NCBI RefSeq assembly: GCF_014191605.1
Contig: NZ_JACHWU010000001.1
Coordinates: 992,001-1,056,000, forward strand
Length of the DNA stretch: 64,000 nt
DNA from: Prauserella isguenensis
Lineage (GTDB): Bacteria; Actinomycetota; Actinomycetes; Mycobacteriales; Pseudonocardiaceae
Reading direction: 5' to 3'
Below, in pieces: positions 35,737 through 44,695 of the stretch. Position 1 is the stretch's first letter. Every line of letters starts with the position of its first letter. The position numbers and the translations under genes are program-made. Under the pieces are notes generated by a model that saw only the letters and a list, made by a program, of their open reading frames with translations, ran no database searches and was not told the origin of the DNA.

Positions 35737-36821
35737 TGTCCACCTCGCTCACGACTCCCCAACAGGACCCGGACCTGAACACGCCGCTCGGCGGGGTGTC
35801 GCTCACGGCCGGTCAGCTGCCGCGGGGTGCCGCGCCGACCACGCTCGTGGCCGCGGGCCTGGCGGGCCTGCTGCTCTGGTTCCTGGCCGACTGGGACATC
35901 GTGCCGTGTGCACTGCTCGCGGCGGCCGCCTACGTGGTGATCATCTACACCTGGTCGCGCGCCGTGGAAGGGCCGCGTAAGGCCACCGACCGGTTCGTCA
36001 CGGCTGCCGTCTCCGGTGCGTTCCTGCTGGCCTTGCTGCCTCTCGTCTCGGTGATCTTCACCGTGGTGTCGAGGGGCGTGGTGCGGTTCGATTCCGAGTT
36101 CTTCACGTACTCGATGGTCGGCGTCACCAGCGAAGGCGGCGGCATCTACCACGCGATGATGGGCACGCTGATCATCACGGGGCTCGCCACGCTGATCTCC
36201 GTGCCGATCGGCATGCTCACCGCGATCTACCTCGTCGAATACGGCCGCGGCAAGCTCGCCAAGGCCATCACGTTCTTCGTCGACGTCATGACCGGTATCC
36301 CGTCGATCGTCGCTGGTCTGTTCGCCTACGCACTGTTCGTGATGATGTTCGGACCCGGCGTGCGCATGGGTATGGCCGGCGCCGTCGCACTGAGCGTGCT
36401 GATGATCCCCACCGTCGTGCGTTCCACCGAGGAGATGCTCAAGCTCGTACCCAACGAGCTGCGCGAAGCCTCGTACGCGCTCGCTGTGCCCAAGTGGCGG
36501 ACTATCCTGAAGGTGGTGCTGCCGACAGCGCTGGCCGGTATCGCCACGGGCGTCACGCTCGCGATCGCCCGTGTCATCGGTGAAACCGCGCCACTGCTGG
36601 TGACCGCGGGCCTGACCGACGGCGACAACTTCGACCCCTTCGACGGTCGAATGACCACACTGTCGGTCTTCTCGTACTACGAGTACCAGAGCCCCGGCCT
36701 GTTCGCGGAGGCGTCGTTCGACCGTGCGTGGGGTGCCGCTCTGGTGCTGATCATCATCGTGATGGTGCTGAACCTCGTCGCTCGGGCCATCTCCAAGCTG
36801 TTCGCCCCGAAGACCCGCTGA
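35736..36821 (+). CDS. pstA: Phosphate ABC transporter permease PstA
   Basis: 361-residue permease with an N-terminal extension (two extra helices near 35-75) before the six-helix core. TGIPSIVAGLFAYALFVMMF and the EAA loop NELREASYALAVPKWRTILK identify PstA. The gene starts within the pstC stop (TGATG) and is followed by pstB 26 bp on. Works with PstC to form the membrane channel. Confidence 0.95.
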   Translation: MSTSLTTPQQDPDLNTPLGGVSLTAGQLPRGAAPTTLVAAGLAGLLLWFLADWDIVPCALLAAAAYVVIIYTWSRAVEGPRKATDRFVTAAVSGAFLLALLPLVSVIFTVVSRGVVRFDSEFFTYSMVGVTSEGGGIYHAMMGTLIITGLATLISVPIGMLTAIYLVEYGRGKLAKAITFFVDVMTGIPSIVAGLFAYALFVMMFGPGVRMGMAGAVALSVLMIPTVVRSTEEMLKLVPNELREASYALAVPKWRTILKVVLPTALAGIATGVTLAIARVIGETAPLLVTAGLTDGDNFDPFDGRMTTLSVFSYYEYQSPGLFAEASFDRAWGAALVLIIIVMVLNLVARAISKLFAPKTR

Positions 36822-36847
36822 CGGCCCGGAAAGAGTAGGAAGTAACT

Positions 36848-37627
36848 GTGGCTAAGCGCATCGAGGTCAAAGACCTCGACATCTACTACGACAAGTTTCT
36901 CGCGGTGCAGGGCGTGTCGATGACGATCCAGCCGCGGTCGGTCACGGCGCTGATCGGGCCGTCGGGCTGCGGCAAGTCGACGTTCCTGCGCACCCTCAAC
37001 CGCATGCACGAGCTCGTGCCGAACGCGCGCGTCGAGGGCTCGGTCGTCATGGACGACGACGACCTGTACGGGGCCAACGTCGACCCCGTGAACGTGCGCA
37101 GGCAGATCGGCATGGTGTTCCAGCGGGCCAACCCGTTCCCCACGATGTCGATCTACGACAACGTGGCGGCCGGCCTCAAGCTGAACAACAAGCGGCTGAA
37201 GAAGTCCGACATGGACGACCTCGTGGAGCGGTCGCTGAAATCGGCCAACCTGTGGGAAGAGGTCAAGGACCGCCTGCACAAGCCGGGTTCGGGGTTGTCG
37301 GGTGGACAGCAGCAGCGGCTGTGTATCGCGCGTGCCATCGCCGTGCAGCCCGAGGTGCTGTTGATGGACGAGCCGTGCTCGGCGCTCGACCCGATCTCCA
37401 CGCAGGCCATCGAGGACCTGATGCTGGAGCTCAAGGAGAACTACACGATCGTCATCGTCACGCACAACATGCAGCAGGCCGCGCGCGTGTCCGACACCAC
37501 CGGGTTCTTCAATCTGCAGGGCGTCGGCAAGCCCGGTGAGCTCGTGGAGATCGACGAGACGACGAGGATCTTCTCCACGCCGTCGCAGAAGGCCACGGAG
37601 GACTACATCTCGGGCCGCTTCGGCTGA
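36848..37627 (+). CDS. pstB: Phosphate ABC transporter ATPase PstB
   Basis: 259-residue ATPase that powers phosphate import and signals via PhoU. Walker [22 protein letters not shown]-loop [10 protein letters not shown], signature [14 protein letters not shown], Walker [14 protein letters not shown] and the switch His in [15 protein letters not shown] are all intact. GTG 36848 follows AGGAAG. Last gene of pstSCAB (phoT in mycobacteria); a 740-bp interval with repeats and a decayed SDR gene follows. Confidence 0.96.
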   Translation: MAKRIEVKDLDIYYDKFLAVQGVSMTIQPRSVTALIGPSGCGKSTFLRTLNRMHELVPNARVEGSVVMDDDDLYGANVDPVNVRRQIGMVFQRANPFPTMSIYDNVAAGLKLNNKRLKKSDMDDLVERSLKSANLWEEVKDRLHKPGSGLSGGQQQRLCIARAIAVQPEVLLMDEPCSALDPISTQAIEDLMLELKENYTIVIVTHNMQQAARVSDTTGFFNLQGVGKPGELVEIDETTRIFSTPSQKATEDYISGRFG

Positions 37628-37653
37628 CGCTGCCCCCGCAGCCCACCACCCCG

Positions 37654-37724
37654 GGTTGCGGCTTCGGGGTGCCGTGTTGCGGTTTCCGGGGCTCGTGTTG
37701 CAGTTCGCGGGGGCGGTGTTGCAC
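37654..37724. repeat. 21-bp-period repeat array, copy B
   Basis: Three and a half units in reverse orientation (GTGTTGCGGTTTCCGGGGCT, GTGTTGCAGTTCGCGGGGGC, GTGTTGC) directly after pstB. Confidence 0.8.
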
Positions 37725-37829
37725 CCGCGCGTGCCCCACAATCCCCGTGGACGGGCTCACGGGCGGGCTGCGCCCATCGGGACCGTGGTGCGGTCCGGGC
37801 GACGGCCACGCGGGTGCGAAAGCCCGCAG

Positions 37830-38196
37830 CGTGGCGTCGACGAGCGCGTCGGCGAAGGCCGCGCTCGAGACGATCAGCGGTGACCTATCGATGGAGGTCG
37901 AAGCGTTCGGCTCTCCGTGACGACCGTCCGCCCCGGCGGTGACGACACCGACCTGTCCGGTCGTGGGTTGACGACGACCACGCCGAACCCCGCGTATGCG
38001 CCGCTGCGCGAACAACTCGGCGCGATGTTCGGTGAGGTTCGAGGATTTCGATCCGGCGCGGGCGGGCCGAGGTTCTGGTCGAGGTCGTAGACCTCGACGA
38101 GGCGCCGCGACGCATCGTTCCGGCAGTGCCGCCTACGACATGTCCGTGGACATGTTCCGTGCGACGGCTGCCGAGTTCGCGGAGTGGAAGCGTTGA
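37830..38196 (+). pseudogene. Decayed short-chain dehydrogenase/reductase (SDR), C-terminal half
   Basis: Reading across several frames on the plus strand recovers the back half of an SDR: STSASAKAALETISGDLSME VEAFG, then VTTVRPGGDDTDLSGRGL and TPNPAYAPLREQLGAMFGE, then FEDFDPARA, then AEVLVEVVDLDEAPRRIVP, then GSAAYDMSVDMFRATAAEFA EWKR and stop (38194-38196). At least four frame changes are needed, and no N-terminal TGxxxGxG nucleotide-binding half remains. The order and spacing match SDR proteins (substrate-loop, C-terminal helices). It is a dead gene between pstB and the btuFCD-like operon. Confidence 0.8.
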
Positions 38197-38249
38197 GCAG
38201 GCAGGGCGACTGACGCGGCGCACAACGCAGGACACGCGTTCTCCGAGCG

Positions 38250-38369
38250 CAGAACACGGGCCCTGGGGCCGCAACACGGGCCCCGGGGAACGCAACACGG
38301 GCCCCGGGGGCTGCAACACGGGCCCCGGAAACCACAACACGGGCCCCGGGGAACGCAACACGCGTGTCG
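38250..38369. repeat. 21-bp-period GCAACACGGGCCCCGG array, copy C
   Basis: Six units in forward orientation (GAACACGGGCCCTGGGGCC, then GCAACACGGGCCCCGGGGAA and variants, ending GCAACACGCGTGTCGGG). It abuts the 3' end of the btuD-like gene and follows the SDR pseudogene, so it lies between convergent ends. Confidence 0.9.
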
Positions 38370-38371
38370 GG

Positions 38372-39208
38372 TCAGGTGCGGAGGAAGCGGACGTGGGGGT
38401 GGCCTTCGGGGCTGGTGGTGACCTCGGCCTTGACGTTGTAGACCTGCAGGATCAGCTCCTCGGTGAGCACGTCCGCCGGGTCGCCCGCCGCGACGACGGC
38501 GCCGTGGTCGAGCAGCACGATCTCATCGCAGTACATCGCGGCGAGGTTCAGGTCGTGCAGGGCGATCACGGACGTCACGGGCAGCGAGGCCAGCAGATCG
38601 AGAAGCTCGAACTGGTGCTGCACGTCGAGGTGGTTCGTCGGTTCGTCGAGAAGCAGTTCCCGCGGACGCTGGGCGAGCGCCCGGGCGATCTGCACCCGTT
38701 GGCGTTCGCCGCCCGACAGGGTCTGCCAGCGCTGGGCTGACCTGGCCGTCATGCCGGTCTGCTCCAGCGCCTCCTGGACCGCCGCGTCGTCGTCGGCCGA
38801 CGCCGACAGCCACGCCCGGCGGTGCGGCACCCGACCGAGTCCGACGACGTCGCGCACCGTCAACGGGATCTGGGTGTCGGAGTGCTGTTCGACGACGGCG
38901 ACGCGCTTCGCCAGCGTCCGCCTGGGTACGTCGGCCAGCTCCCGGCCGTCCACAGTGACCAGACCCGCCGACGGCTCGAGGACGCCGGCCAGCACCCGTA
39001 GCAACGTCGACTTGCCCGATCCGTTCGGTCCGAGCACGCCCACGGTCGACCCGTCGGCGGGTGCCACGCTCACGCCGTCGAGCACGAGCCCGCCGCCGAG
39101 CGACCGCGACACCCGATCGGCGGCCAGGCCGGCGTCCACAGCGGACTCCGTCGTTCCTGGCCGCGGGGTCGTTGCTGGCTGCGGGGTCGTTCGGTACCGC
39201 GAGGTCAT
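38372..39208 (-). CDS. btuD: Cobalamin-type ABC transporter ATPase
   Basis: 278-residue ATPase of the FecE/BtuD subfamily. Walker A LGPNGSGKSTLLRVLAGV, Q-loop VVEQHSDTQIPLTVRDVVGL, signature LSGGERQRVQIARALAQRP, Walker B ELLLDEPTNHLDVQHQ and switch His in SVIALHDLNLAAMYCD. It overlaps the permease gene by 4 bp (ATGA). A disordered N-terminal ~30 residues (TTPQPATTPRPGTTE) precede the domain. The cobalamin riboswitch at the head of the operon points to vitamin B12 rather than siderophore import. Confidence 0.85.
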   Translation of the reverse strand: MTSRYRTTPQPATTPRPGTTESAVDAGLAADRVSRSLGGGLVLDGVSVAPADGSTVGVLGPNGSGKSTLLRVLAGVLEPSAGLVTVDGRELADVPRRTLAKRVAVVEQHSDTQIPLTVRDVVGLGRVPHRRAWLSASADDDAAVQEALEQTGMTARSAQRWQTLSGGERQRVQIARALAQRPRELLLDEPTNHLDVQHQFELLDLLASLPVTSVIALHDLNLAAMYCDEIVLLDHGAVVAAGDPADVLTEELILQVYNVKAEVTTSPEGHPHVRFLRT

Positions 39209-40278
39209 TGCGCACCCCGGGAGCGGTAGAGGATCAGCACGAACGCGGGCACTCCGATCAGCGCCGTGACGACGCCGACGGGCACCTCCTGCGGTTGCAG
39301 CACGGTCCGTGCCACCGTGTCGACCCACACGAGCAGCACCGCACCAGCCAGCGCGCTCACGGGCAGCAGGCGTGCGTGCCCGGGGCCGGTGAGCAACCGT
39401 GCCGCGTGCGGGAGCACGAGTCCGACGAACCCGATCGCCCCGACGGAGCTGACGAGCACGGCCGTGAGCAGGGCAGTCACCGACATCAGCACGACGCGGG
39501 TCCGGCCGACGGCGACGCCCAGTGTGGCGGCAGCGTCCTCGCCGAACGCGAAGGCGTCGAGCGACCGGGCGTACCCGCCGCACACCACCAGCGTGCCCGC
39601 CAGCACCACGGCGCAGGCGGTCACCTCGGACCAGCCTGCGTTCGCCAGCGAGCCGAGGAGCCAGAACAGCACGCCCCGTGTGGTCTCCGCGTCGGCGGAG
39701 GTCAGCACGATGAACGACGTCAGCGCCGACAGCAGCTGCATGACCGCCACGCCTGACAGCACGACACGGTCGGTGGTCCCGCCGAGCGTGTGGCTGAGGG
39801 TCAGCACCAGGGCGAACGACGCCACCGCGCCGAGGAACGCCCCGCCGGACATCGACAGCACGCCACCGCCGACCCCGAGGACCACGACCAGCACCGCGCC
39901 GGTCGACGCCCCGGAGGACACGCCGAGCACGAACGGGTCCGCGAGCGGGTTGCGCAGCAATGACTGCATCACCACGCCGCACACCGCGAGTCCCGCACCG
40001 CACACGGCGGCCAGCAGCGTGCGCGGCAGCCGCAGGTCCCAGATGATGCCGTCGCGCAGCACCGACAACGTGGGGTCGGCGAGTCCGACGCGGGACAGCA
40101 GCGTCGCCCAGACGTCGCTGACGCCGATGTCCGCGGGACCGATCGTGACGGCGACGGCGATCGAGGCGAGCAACACGAGGCAGCCGCCGAGCAGCAGTGC
40201 CGGCAGTCGAGACCGCACCGTTCCGGCGGCGGTCGCCGCCGGAGAGCGCGTCGCGCGGCCGGTCGTCACGGTGATCAC
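39205..40278 (-). CDS. btuC: Cobalamin-type ABC transporter permease (FecCD family)
   Basis: 357-residue permease with about ten helices. Family blocks: LRLPRTLLAAVCGAGLAVCG, VMQSLLRNPLADPFVLGVSS GAS, VAVGRTRVVLMSVTALLTAV and SSVGAIGFVGLVLPHAARLL. GTG 40278 overlaps the stop of the binding-protein gene (GTGA), and the 3' end overlaps the ATPase gene. The protein couples to the BtuD-like ATPase through the GFVGLVLPHAAR loop. Cobalamin assignment comes from the upstream riboswitch. Confidence 0.87.
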   Translation of the reverse strand: MITVTTGRATRSPAATAAGTVRSRLPALLLGGCLVLLASIAVAVTIGPADIGVSDVWATLLSRVGLADPTLSVLRDGIIWDLRLPRTLLAAVCGAGLAVCGVVMQSLLRNPLADPFVLGVSSGASTGAVLVVVLGVGGGVLSMSGGAFLGAVASFALVLTLSHTLGGTTDRVVLSGVAVMQLLSALTSFIVLTSADAETTRGVLFWLLGSLANAGWSEVTACAVVLAGTLVVCGGYARSLDAFAFGEDAAATLGVAVGRTRVVLMSVTALLTAVLVSSVGAIGFVGLVLPHAARLLTGPGHARLLPVSALAGAVLLVWVDTVARTVLQPQEVPVGVVTALIGVPAFVLILYRSRGAQ

Positions 40279-41318
40279 CGTGCCAGCCCGAACCGGCGGA
40301 GTTCGGCCGCGAGTTCCGCGGCACCGTCGACGGTACGGATCGTCGGGTTCAGCGCCTGGCCGGACACCGTCACGTACCGCTTCCGTTTGACGGCCGTCAT
40401 GTCCTGGGTGACCGGGTGCGACTCGAGGAACTCGATCTTCGTCTCGGCCGATTCCGCGGTCTGCGAACGTCGGGTCAGGTCGCCGAGCACGAGGACGTCG
40501 GGGTCGCGTTCGGCGACGTTCTCCCAGCCCGTCTGCGGCCACTCGGCGTGCGTGTCGTCGAAGGCGTTGTCGGCGCCGACGGCGCGGGTCATGATCCCCG
40601 GCGCGCCGCAGCAGCCGGCCAGGTACGGCGAGTCGGAGTTCGCGAACCAGTACAGCACCGACGTTCCGGACGCGTCGACGTCGAGCCCGTCGAGCCGCCG
40701 CTTCAGGTCGCCGATGAGCTTCTCGCCGCGCTGCTCCACGTCGAAGACCCGTGCCAGATCGCGGATCTCGCCGTACAGCACGTCCATCGCCAGCGGTTCG
40801 GACCGACTGCCGTCGCCGGAGCCGCTGTTGTCCTTGGTTCCGCAGTCGGTGGGTGACAGGTACGTCGGCACGCCCAGCTCCTCGAACTGTGTGCGCGTGG
40901 CCACCCCGCCCTTGCCGAGTGTCGCGGCGAACGACCCGGTGACGAAGTCCGGCTCGGCGTTGAGCACCGATTCGAACGACGGCATGTTCTCGGCCAGCCG
41001 TGGGAGGCCGTCGGCGGCCTGTTTCAGTTCGGGCAGCACCGGATCGGTCCACATCGACGTGCCGACGATGCGGTCCTCGAGTCCGAGCGAGAGCAGGATC
41101 TCCGTGCTCGCCTGGTTGAGCGAGACGACACGTTCCGGAGGCCGCTGCACCTCGGTGGTGCGGCCACAGTTGTCGATCGTGCGCGGGAATCCCGGTGCCG
41201 CCTGTTCGCGGGGGGCCGCGGGTGCGCCGCAGGCGGCGAGGCCGACGGTGAGGCACGCCGAGAGCAGCAACGCCGCGGACGTGCGGATGGTGCGTGGGCG
41301 GGGCGGGAAGATCGGCAC
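40275..41318 (-). CDS. btuF: Cobalamin-type ABC transporter binding lipoprotein
   Basis: 347-residue periplasmic-binding-type lipoprotein with two lobes linked by a helix. Signal peptide ends in lipobox LAACGA. RTIDNCGRTTEVQRPPERVV and SLNQASTEILLSLGLEDRIV are typical of the BtuF/FhuD class. The start at GTG 41318 follows AAGGGA; ATG 41345 lacks a ribosome site. It captures the corrinoid outside the membrane and delivers it to the permease. The motif ERDPDVLVLGDL in the C lobe is standard. Operon head, preceded by a cobalamin riboswitch. Confidence 0.85.
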   Translation of the reverse strand: MPIFPPRPRTIRTSAALLLSACLTVGLAACGAPAAPREQAAPGFPRTIDNCGRTTEVQRPPERVVSLNQASTEILLSLGLEDRIVGTSMWTDPVLPELKQAADGLPRLAENMPSFESVLNAEPDFVTGSFAATLGKGGVATRTQFEELGVPTYLSPTDCGTKDNSGSGDGSRSEPLAMDVLYGEIRDLARVFDVEQRGEKLIGDLKRRLDGLDVDASGTSVLYWFANSDSPYLAGCCGAPGIMTRAVGADNAFDDTHAEWPQTGWENVAERDPDVLVLGDLTRRSQTAESAETKIEFLESHPVTQDMTAVKRKRYVTVSGQALNPTIRTVDGAAELAAELRRFGLAR

Positions 41319-41389
41319 AGCGTTCCCTTGGTGTCGAGGGCTCATGCGCGGAGCCCGCAGTCGGACCTGTTGCCGGCTCGCAGGAGCCG

Positions 41390-41580
41390 GGGCCAGCAGG
41401 TCTTCGGACTCGGGATCATCCGACCGGAACGCCTTCCCGCCGCCCGTCCGGGCCGTAGTGGCGCATGTCGGGCCGCAGTGGCGTGTGTTCCGGCCGTCAC
41501 CCTCACCGCTGCGCGTCAGTTCCGGATTCGCACCGGATTCCCTGACTCACGTCACCCGTGAGTACGACTGGCCTTCCGCG
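41390..41580 (-). ncRNA. Cobalamin (adenosylcobalamin) riboswitch
   Basis: On the minus strand the conserved elements occur in order: GGAAGGCCAGTCGTACTC (P1 side), GGGAATCCGGTGCGAATCC, then CTGACGCGCAGCGGTGAGGG, GCCACTG (the B12-specific motif), a GGGAAGGCG segment and finally CGAGTCCGAAGACCTGC. This is the classical cobalamin riboswitch layout. It lies between mshD and the btuF-like gene and reads towards the latter, so high intracellular cobalamin should repress the importer. End points are approximate. Confidence 0.9.
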
Positions 41581-41626
41581 ACGCTACCACCGTAGGGGGA
41601 CTCCGGACGCCGTCACGTGCGCACAC

Positions 41627-42541
41627 TCACCCGGCGTCGGACGTCGCGTACTGAACGTCCACTTCGTACGGTGTGAACCCGAGCCTGCGGTAGACGGCGA
41701 CGGCGGGCGCGTTGTCGCCCTCGACGTAGAGGATCACCTGGCTCAGACCACGTTCGGCCAGGTGGCGTAGCCCCGCGATCGTGAGCGCGCGGCCGAGGCC
41801 GCCGCCCTGGGCGCTCGGGTCGACACCGACGACGTACACCTCGCCGGCAGGTCGGCCGCCGAACTTCGCCGGGTTCGGCGGGTGCACCTTCGTCCAGTGG
41901 AAGCCGATCACGGTCCCCGCCTTCTCGGCGAGGAAGAACCCCCGCGGGTCGAACCAGTCCTCGCGTTCGGTCGCGGCCAGGTCGTCGGCCGTCAGCGCGC
42001 CCTGCTCGGGGTGCCAGTGGAACGCGCGGGCGTTGACGTCGACGACGGCCTGCTCGTCGGAGCCGGGCGTGAACGTACGCAGCGTGACGCCCTCGGGCAG
42101 GTCCGGTTCCGGCCAGTCGGCGTCTGCCGTCTCGACATGCATGACCAACAGTTCGCGGCTGCGCAGCAGGCCGTGGTGCTGGGCGAGCCTGGCCGCGCCT
42201 GGCCAATCGCCGTGGGCCCAGACCCGCAGGTTCGACGGGTACTCCTCCAGTAGCGCCTCGGCCAGCGCGGCACCGTGACCGGACCGCCGGTGGTCGGGGT
42301 GTACGACGAGCTCGGCGACCCGCCTGCCGAACGCGTCGCCCGAGGCATCGACGTGGACGACACCGACGAGGTCGTCGCCCGTCGTGGCCAGCAGGTACCG
42401 GCCACCGGAGAACTCGCCCGGCAGCGGGCCGTCCGGGTCGACCTCGGGTTTGCCGTCGACACCGCGCGCCGCCGTCAGCAGCGCGCGCACCGCCGCGGTG
42501 CGTTCGTCGTCCAGGTTCTCGGCCCACTGCAGCTCCACCAT
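41627..42541 (-). CDS. mshD: Mycothiol acetyltransferase (mycothiol synthase)
   Basis: 304-residue enzyme completing mycothiol synthesis by acetylating Cys-GlcN-Ins with acetyl-CoA. It has two tandem GNAT domains: residues ~1-140 with VAELVVHPDHRRSGHGAALA (acetyl-CoA loop), and ~150-300 with GEVYVVGVDPSAQGGGLGRAL and the final LYVEGDNAPAVAVYRRLGF. ATG 42541 (MVELQWAENLDDERTAAVR) is the family start; upstream codons are low-complexity. Lies downstream of the GlnR-like regulator, as in mycobacteria (Rv0819/Rv0818). Marks the organism as actinobacterial. Confidence 0.94.
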   Translation of the reverse strand: MVELQWAENLDDERTAAVRALLTAARGVDGKPEVDPDGPLPGEFSGGRYLLATTGDDLVGVVHVDASGDAFGRRVAELVVHPDHRRSGHGAALAEALLEEYPSNLRVWAHGDWPGAARLAQHHGLLRSRELLVMHVETADADWPEPDLPEGVTLRTFTPGSDEQAVVDVNARAFHWHPEQGALTADDLAATEREDWFDPRGFFLAEKAGTVIGFHWTKVHPPNPAKFGGRPAGEVYVVGVDPSAQGGGLGRALTIAGLRHLAERGLSQVILYVEGDNAPAVAVYRRLGFTPYEVDVQYATSDAG

Positions 42542-42659
42542 GCCCGCCAGGCTATCGGGGTGGGCTGTTCCGGTGCCGTGATCGTCCGGCCCGTGGGACG
42601 GCGGCGCGAGGTCGCGTTCGTCGGAGTCCGGAGCATCAGGGCCGGGAGCGAGGCCGCCG

Positions 42660-43448
42660 TCAGCGTCCCGAGTACTCGCCGAAGCGCGCGGATTCGGGGG
42701 CCGCGGGTCCGGCAGCGGGCCCGGGGGCGTTCGCACCCCCGGGGCTACCCCCTTTTACCGGGCCGGTCGACTTCGCGGGCCGTTCGAACTTGTAACCGAC
42801 GTTCCGGACGGTGCCGATCATCTGCTCGTGTTCGGGGCCCAGCTTCGCGCGCAGCCGCCGCACGTGGACGTCCACGGTGCGGGTGCCGCCGAAGAAGTCG
42901 TAACCCCACACCTCCTGCAGCAGCTGGGCGCGCGTGAACACGCGGCCCGCGTGCTGGGCGAGGTACTTGAGCAGCTCGAACTCCTTGTAGGTGAGTTCGA
43001 GGGTGCGTTTGCGCAGGCGCGCGGTGTAGGTGGCCTCGTCGATCACGAGGTCGCCGACGCGCAGTTCGGCCTCGACCTGCGGGGTGCCGCCGTCGCGGGT
43101 CGTCACCAACCGCAGCCGGGCGTCGACCTCGGCGGGGCCCGCGGTGGGCAGCAGGATGTCGTCGGTTCGCCACTCCGCGTTGACCGCGACGAGCCCGCCT
43201 TCGCCGACGACGGCGATCACCGGGGTTGTCACGTCCTCGTCGCCCGCACCCTTGAGCAGGCGGCTCAGGCTCTTGGCCGACGCCAGGTCCGACCGGGCGT
43301 CGAGCAGGATTACGTCGCGGTTGCCTGCGTCCAGCAGAGCGGTGACCTCGGGCGCCCGCACGCGTACGGTGTGCGGGAGCAGATCGAGGGCGGGCAGCAC
43401 CGAGGTGGCGTCGGGTTCCGCAGTGAGTACCAGCAGGTCCAGGCTCAT
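42660..43448 (-). CDS. GlnR-like OmpR-family winged-helix regulator
   Basis: 262 residues. N-terminal receiver-like domain (1-120) with VILLDARSD but reduced acidic pocket, as in orphan GlnR-type regulators that act without a kinase. C-terminal winged helix (about 130-230): [61 protein letters not shown] Gly/Pro-rich tail follows. Positional counterpart of Rv0818 (GlnR regulator of nitrogen genes). Start ATG 43448, eight bases after GAGG; an overlapping GTG is possible. Could be the nitrogen regulator itself. Confidence 0.85.
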   Translation of the reverse strand: MSLDLLVLTAEPDATSVLPALDLLPHTVRVRAPEVTALLDAGNRDVILLDARSDLASAKSLSRLLKGAGDEDVTTPVIAVVGEGGLVAVNAEWRTDDILLPTAGPAEVDARLRLVTTRDGGTPQVEAELRVGDLVIDEATYTARLRKRTLELTYKEFELLKYLAQHAGRVFTRAQLLQEVWGYDFFGGTRTVDVHVRRLRAKLGPEHEQMIGTVRNVGYKFERPAKSTGPVKGGSPGGANAPGPAAGPAAPESARFGEYSGR

Positions 43449-43686
43449 GGCCACCGCCTCACACGTTTTCGAGCGCCTCGAGTCGGGCTCGGGCGAGTCG
43501 TCAGTGACAATAGCTCCGGCACCCGCAAGGTGTCTGCAATCGTGAAACGGGCATCACACAACGGCGTGTTTACTGTTTGGTACGGCCCCGATCACGTTGC
43601 GTATCCCGGACGGGCCGGTCGCTGTTTCCTCCAGTGTCCGGCGCGACGTCCGGAAGGGCCCGACAGACGCCGATTGAGAGCAACTT

Positions 43687-44646
43687 GTGAGTGACACCGT
43701 GTCCCCGTCGAAGTCGTCGCAGCCGCGTTCGGGGCGGCGCGTGCGCAAGATCGTCACGATCGTGCTCATCGTGGTGGCCGTGCTGGTCGGCGTCGATTTC
43801 GCGGGCGCGGCGTTCGCTGAGCACACGGTGTCGCAGAAGGCGCGCGAGCAGCTGAACCTCGACAGCGACCCCGAGGTGGGCATCGGCGGCTTCCCGTTCC
43901 TGACACAGGCGATCTCCGGCGAGTACGGCCACATCACCGTCGAGGCGAAGTCGGTGCCGGTGCAGGACGTGCTGCGCGACGTCGACGTCAAAGCCGAGCT
44001 GTACGACGTCGACGCGCCGCTGTCGGACCTGACGCAGGGCAACGTCGACAACATCACGATCGGCCGGGTCGAGGGCGGGGTCACGCTCAAGGCCAGTGAC
44101 ATCAACCGGATCAGCCCGCTGGACAATATCCAGGACCTGCAGATCGCCGCGTCCAGCGAGTCCTACGTCCGCCACGGTGAGGGTTCCGGCGAGCAGTCGA
44201 CCGGCACCGACGACAGCGCCAACACCGGCGGTGACTCCGACAACGCGCCCGGCGCGGGTTCCGGCGGCGATTCCGGTTCCGGCGGGGAGGCCGACCACGG
44301 CCCTGACGGTGCCGACAACGACGACAGTTCCGCGGGCATCCGCCTGTCGGGCAAGGTGCAGATCGCGGGCGTGGAGCAGGAGATCTTCGCGTTCGCCATG
44401 ATCGAGCTCGACGGCACCACCGTGAAGATCACGCCGCACCGGTTGCAGTTCGGGAATGACCAGGAGACGACCGTTGTTCCGCAGGCGGTGCAGCAGCAGC
44501 TGCTGCCGAGTTTCGAGGCGGACATCAACACGGGTGATCTGCCCTTCACCGTGACGCCGACCGCCGTGGCCGCCTCGCCCGACGGCATCACGGTGCGTGG
44601 CGAGGCGAAGAACGTGACCTTCGCGGGCCAGGACACCTCGGGCTGA
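43687..44646 (+). CDS. lmeA: LmeA-like DUF2993 phospholipid-binding protein
   Basis: 319-residue membrane-anchored extracytoplasmic protein. An N-terminal helix (VRKIVTIVLIVVAVLVGVD) leads to a DUF2993 lipid-binding barrel: EVGIGGFPFLTQAISGEYGH, AELYDVDAPLSDLTQG and IRLSGKVQIAGVEQEIF. In mycobacteria the Rv0817c homologue LmeA is needed for mannan elongation in lipomannan. Between residues ~160 and 215 lies an acidic Gly/Ser/Asp insert (GDSDNAPGAGSGGDSGSGGE) absent from the usual fold. GTG 43687. Co-directional with the thioredoxin gene. Confidence 0.85.
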   Translation: MSDTVSPSKSSQPRSGRRVRKIVTIVLIVVAVLVGVDFAGAAFAEHTVSQKAREQLNLDSDPEVGIGGFPFLTQAISGEYGHITVEAKSVPVQDVLRDVDVKAELYDVDAPLSDLTQGNVDNITIGRVEGGVTLKASDINRISPLDNIQDLQIAASSESYVRHGEGSGEQSTGTDDSANTGGDSDNAPGAGSGGDSGSGGEADHGPDGADNDDSSAGIRLSGKVQIAGVEQEIFAFAMIELDGTTVKITPHRLQFGNDQETTVVPQAVQQQLLPSFEADINTGDLPFTVTPTAVAASPDGITVRGEAKNVTFAGQDTSG

Positions 44647-44695
44647 GGCGCCGGCCCACGGCACGGGCGGGTGGAACGGTACGACGGGAGGAACC

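Noticed and set aside
38250-38369. CRISPR-like array
   Set aside because: Same 21-bp tandem structure with no spacer-sized inserts.
38372-41318. Iron-siderophore importer
   Set aside because: Family alone allows it, but the cobalamin riboswitch in the leader favours B12.
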